Assembly (NCBI GenBank): GCA_903844665.1
Contig: CAIMUS010000010.1
Span: 1-39,208, forward strand
Origin: an uncultured Pseudomonadota bacterium
GTDB lineage: Bacteria > Pseudomonadota > Gammaproteobacteria > Competibacterales > Competibacteraceae
DNA: 39,208 bases
Reading direction: 5' to 3'
The translations under genes were made by a program, and so were the position numbers. The notes below the pieces were generated by a model that made no database searches, was not told the origin of the DNA, and saw only the letters and a program-made list of their open reading frames with translations. Of the stretch, positions 33,571 through 39,208 are shown piece after piece; within the stretch, counting starts at the first letter, position 1, and every line of letters starts with the position of its first letter.

Positions 33571-33851
33571 CGACTGCGTTTCTCGGACTCTTCCCAATCA
33601 GCGCTGTAATCGACTGGGGCAAACAGGACTTCATCTGGAATCGGGGGACCATCATGCTGAAGACACCCGATTAAATCCTCCAGTCGATGCTTACCCTTTT
33701 TTGGCTTAGGCTGGAGCATGATACTGTCGCCGGTCGGGATAACGGTCAGTTCCATACCCGCATCCCAATGCAATTGCTCGCGGATGGCTTTAGGGATAAC
33801 GATCTGTCCCTTGCTGGAAAGCTTGATAGTCTCGGTTTTGGCAGGCTGCAT
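33567..33851 (-). CDS. vapB: AbrB/MazE-type antitoxin
   Basis: A 94-aa protein with the AbrB fold signature 'IKLSSKGQIVIPKAIREQLH' at the N-terminus and an acidic C-terminal tail ('DYSADWEESEKRSR'). The ATG at 33851 is supported by GGAG 7 nt upstream and by the position of the AbrB motif; an upstream in-frame ATG at 33896 is less likely. It heads the three-gene overlapping operon with the PIN toxin and the desaturase, probably autoregulated. It follows metH in the same direction, 47 bp beyond its stop. Confidence 0.88.
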   Translation of the reverse strand: MQPAKTETIKLSSKGQIVIPKAIREQLHWDAGMELTVIPTGDSIMLQPKPKKGKHRLEDLIGCLQHDGPPIPDEVLFAPVDYSADWEESEKRSR

Positions 33852-33898
33852 GACGATCTCCGGGTAGTATATTTCTACACACCATTGGACAGCCAAAA

Positions 33899-37606
<3,708 letters not shown>

Positions 37607-37836
37607 AAGCAATTCACACTCAAAGGGATAGGATGGTGTCGAGTGGCAGATTGTGACCTTATCCAGGTCCAGAGACAAGCGGATTGCCGTGCCTGCGGCT
37701 TAAGGATTGTTAACCGTGAGGCGCGGGGAATACTTTAGCGGGAGAGTGTTGAGGCAGCGGTTCTTATACTGCCTCCGTGGCCTGCCGGCAGGCCTGGGTG
37801 AGGCAGGGATGCGGGAGGACCGGTCAGATCAGGGGA

Positions 37837-38025
37837 TCAGGAGAGCCGCCGGCGCGGATGCAGTACGTAATGCAACTGCCGACTCAGGTGTTGCAGCAGA
37901 TTTAAATTGTGGCAGGCTTCCTCGGGATGTTCGTAGGGCCCGAAACACTCATCGAAGGCTTTAAACCACCAGCCCCCATGAGCAAACCAGACGTAGGGGT
38001 AACAGCTTCGGTTATGGTTTGGCAT
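37837..38025 (-). CDS. Small conserved-looking hypothetical protein
   Basis: A 62-aa protein starting MPNHNRSCYPYVWFAHGGWW, rich in aromatic residues and His. I do not recognise the family. A longer reading from ATG 38094 adds 23 residues. Ribosome-like GGAG abuts the 38025 ATG, so the true start is unsure. It lies upstream of metH in the same direction, with 230 bp between. Confidence 0.5.
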   Translation of the reverse strand: MPNHNRSCYPYVWFAHGGWWFKAFDECFGPYEHPEEACHNLNLLQHLSRQLHYVLHPRRRLS

Positions 38026-38130
38026 CTCCAAGCGCCTCGTAAAATTATCGCCAACTTCCAAAATTACTTTAGCAGACGGCGCTAGAACAATCACACTAAG
38101 CTGTCCGTTCCGTTGCCAGCCTGGATTTTT

Positions 38131-38164
38131 GTGATGGGGTCATGATGGGGTCATGATGGGGTCA
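38131..38164. repeat. Three tandem TGATGGGGTCA units
   Basis: Eleven-base units TGATGGGGTCA are repeated three times in a row, followed by GGCTTGCA. The third unit ends GGGGTCAGGC, related in sense to the TGACCCC repeats at 1451 and 2334. The 38026-38312 gap otherwise shows a REP-like GTAGCCCGGATGAAGCGG near 38199. Confidence 0.8.
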
Positions 38165-38312
38165 GGCTTGCATAGTTGATGATATGCGTTTAGCCGGCGT
38201 AGCCCGGATGAAGCGGAGCAGAATCCAGGAGATCGTGGCACGGTATACCCATATTCCGATACACTGCATACGGGCCATATAGCGCTGTTCGCCAGCGGCG
38301 TATACTCATCAC

Positions 38313-38753
38313 ATGAAAACCCTCTACCTTGATGTCTGCGTCCTTTGCCGCCCATACGATGACCAGAATCAGCTTCGCATACGCCTTGAAACGGATGCGG
38401 TGTTCCTGATTCTGAAGCGCATCGAAACCGGGCTTTATCGTGCGGTCGTATCGCCAGCCCACTACAAGGAGGTTGGCGCGATTTGGGAAACCAGCGAGCG
38501 GCTTGAAATGGAAAGCCTGTTGAGCCGGCTGGATAAATCGTGCGAATGCAATCTTGTCCAAGCCCGCCATCGTGCCGAGGCTTTGATCAACATGGGATTT
38601 GGCATCGCCGACGCCGCCCATGTCGCCTTCGCCGAACAGTTAGCGGAATTCTTCATTACCTGCGATGACAAATTACTGAAGCGGTGCACGCAGGCCGCAT
38701 TGCGTATCGCCGCAATGAGCCCGCTCGAATTCATAGCCCAGGAGAAACCATGA
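38313..38753 (+). CDS. PIN-domain protein, probable toxin ribonuclease
   Basis: A 146-aa protein starting MKTLYLDVCVLCRPYDDQNQ, a PIN variant like 380-826, with 'GIADAAHVAFAEQLAEFFIT' and a closing 'CDDKLLKR'. It is followed by a 70-aa partner overlapping by ATGA. Order and overlap are the same as in the pair at the left end of the window. The leader has an AT-poor repeat and no striking promoter. Confidence 0.78.
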   Translation: MKTLYLDVCVLCRPYDDQNQLRIRLETDAVFLILKRIETGLYRAVVSPAHYKEVGAIWETSERLEMESLLSRLDKSCECNLVQARHRAEALINMGFGIADAAHVAFAEQLAEFFITCDDKLLKRCTQAALRIAAMSPLEFIAQEKP

Positions 38754-38962
38754 CCACCGAAACCGTGATGACCGAAGAACAACTGATCCGTCAAGCTACC
38801 GATGCCTTGATCGACAATCTGGGCATAATGGAGGCCACCCGCTTTCTCACCATCAAACGCCAAGGCCGCCTGGAATCCGTGGAAAGACACAGATTATGGC
38901 AAAGCGGGTTGGATAAAGAGGGGTTCTTTGACGAGGTTTTTACCCGTGGGAAAGGGAAATAA
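38750..38962 (+). CDS. Small partner protein of the PIN toxin (putative antitoxin)
   Basis: A 70-aa protein starting MTTETVMTEEQLIRQATDAL, with 'GIMEATRFLTIKRQG' and 'DKEGFFDEVFTRGK' later. The start ATG at 38750 has GGAGAAACC in front and overlaps the toxin stop. It is analogous to the protein at 171-383 in size, position and scattered motifs, so both pairs belong to one toxin-first module family. Confidence 0.65.
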   Translation: MTTETVMTEEQLIRQATDALIDNLGIMEATRFLTIKRQGRLESVERHRLWQSGLDKEGFFDEVFTRGKGK

Positions 38963-39020
38963 GCCAGCGTAGACTGGATGGCGATTGCGGAAGCTGGAAT
39001 GATCGAGGCACCGAATCTGT

Positions 39021-39072
39021 GCCTAACTGGGCGTTGCAGCGGATTCCGCCACGCTCCGCCGCTGAACTTTTC
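39021..39072 (-). other. attC-like half site at the right end
   Basis: On the minus strand the segment ends CAACGCCCAGTTAGGCAC, giving a good GTTAGGC core. It is preceded by a stem in which CAGCGG pairs with CCGCTG. The partner box (CCTAAC-like) on the far side is not recognisable. It lies 33 bp behind the stop of the minus-strand gene fragment, as an attC would. Confidence 0.4.
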
Positions 39073-39104
39073 TTGCTGTAAATTTTCCAGTGATAGCCTT
39101 TAGA

Positions 39105-39208
39105 TCAACTAGCCAAGGCCAAGATAGTATGAATGCCATTAATGTCTGAATCGTTGGCAGCCTCATTAGCAAACCAGAGCTCCCGCCACTTATTATTGAG
39201 CTCTGCCA
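39105..39208 (-). CDS. C-terminal fragment of a gene leaving the window
   Basis: The minus strand reads, up to a TGA at 39105, AELNNKWRELWFANEAANDS then DINGIHTILALAS. Its even composition looks coding, and it lies in cassette position before an attC-like half site. No family is recognised, and the start is outside the window. Confidence 0.45.
   Translation of the reverse strand, partial: AELNNKWRELWFANEAANDSDINGIHTILALAS

Noticed and set aside
37607-37836. Cobalamin or SAH riboswitch upstream of metH
   Set aside because: No B12-box-like segment or recognisable SAH aptamer pattern was found by eye. A covariance-model search would decide.

Overview
The window reads as a GC-rich gammaproteobacterial chromosome segment. 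Housekeeping genes (two-subunit methylmalonyl-CoA mutase, gabD, a DegP/MucD-type protease, accA, potD, metH) are interleaved with accessory DNA. The genus cannot be fixed from sequence alone. The gene content would suit a propionyl-CoA/methylmalonyl-CoA-using Competibacter-like lineage, but that is a guess. No rRNA or tRNA gene was seen.

Layout. 1-2.4 kb: a decayed transposase start, a PIN/partner module, and gene-cassette DNA with a good attC-like site and an AbrB/PIN module. 2.4-6.8 kb: mutA-mutB, overlapping by 4 nt. 7.2-8.6 kb: a small membrane protein and a crotonase-family enzyme. 8.8-11.0 kb: a DNA methyltransferase and a probable Bpu10I-like endonuclease. 11.2-11.5 kb: a ruined toxin-antitoxin pair. 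11.5-15.1 kb: lytic transglycosylase, gabD and mucD-like genes. 15.2-26.0 kb: the most interesting block (below). 26.1-28.4 kb: accA and potD. 28.4-29.1 kb: repeats and a MITE-like element. 29.1-32.3 kb: a single-chain type ISP-like restriction-modification protein. 32.4-33.9 kb: an AbrB-PIN-sterol desaturase overlap operon. 33.9-37.6 kb: metH. 38.3-39.2 kb: another PIN/partner module, an attC-like half site, and a C-terminal gene fragment leaving the window.

The central block is a diversity-generating retroelement (DGR) embedded in an NTPase/TIR conflict-type locus. A reverse transcriptase (21434-22432) follows a 127-bp adenine-rich template repeat (TR, 21112-21238). Two 127-bp variable repeats end two different genes, each coding for a C-terminal formylglycine-generating-enzyme-like (FGE, C-type-lectin fold) domain. 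VR1 (19858-19984) is in a small membrane-anchored protein on the same strand. VR2 (22563-22689) is in a 1150-aa protein on the opposite strand. Base-by-base comparison gives 19 of 19 VR1 differences and 17 of 18 VR2 differences at template adenines. Next to the targets lie a TIR/CHAT-like/STAND-like 782-aa protein and a MoxR-type AAA+ ATPase that overlap by one base. I infer that the FGE domains are hypervariable sensors, the AAA+ and STAND-like parts signal, and the TIR domain is the effector.

The window as a whole resembles a defence island: two restriction-modification loci, the DGR-TIR locus, and six PIN-toxin loci in various states of decay. Many dispersed palindromic repeats fill the gaps, and several lie directly against the DGR parts.
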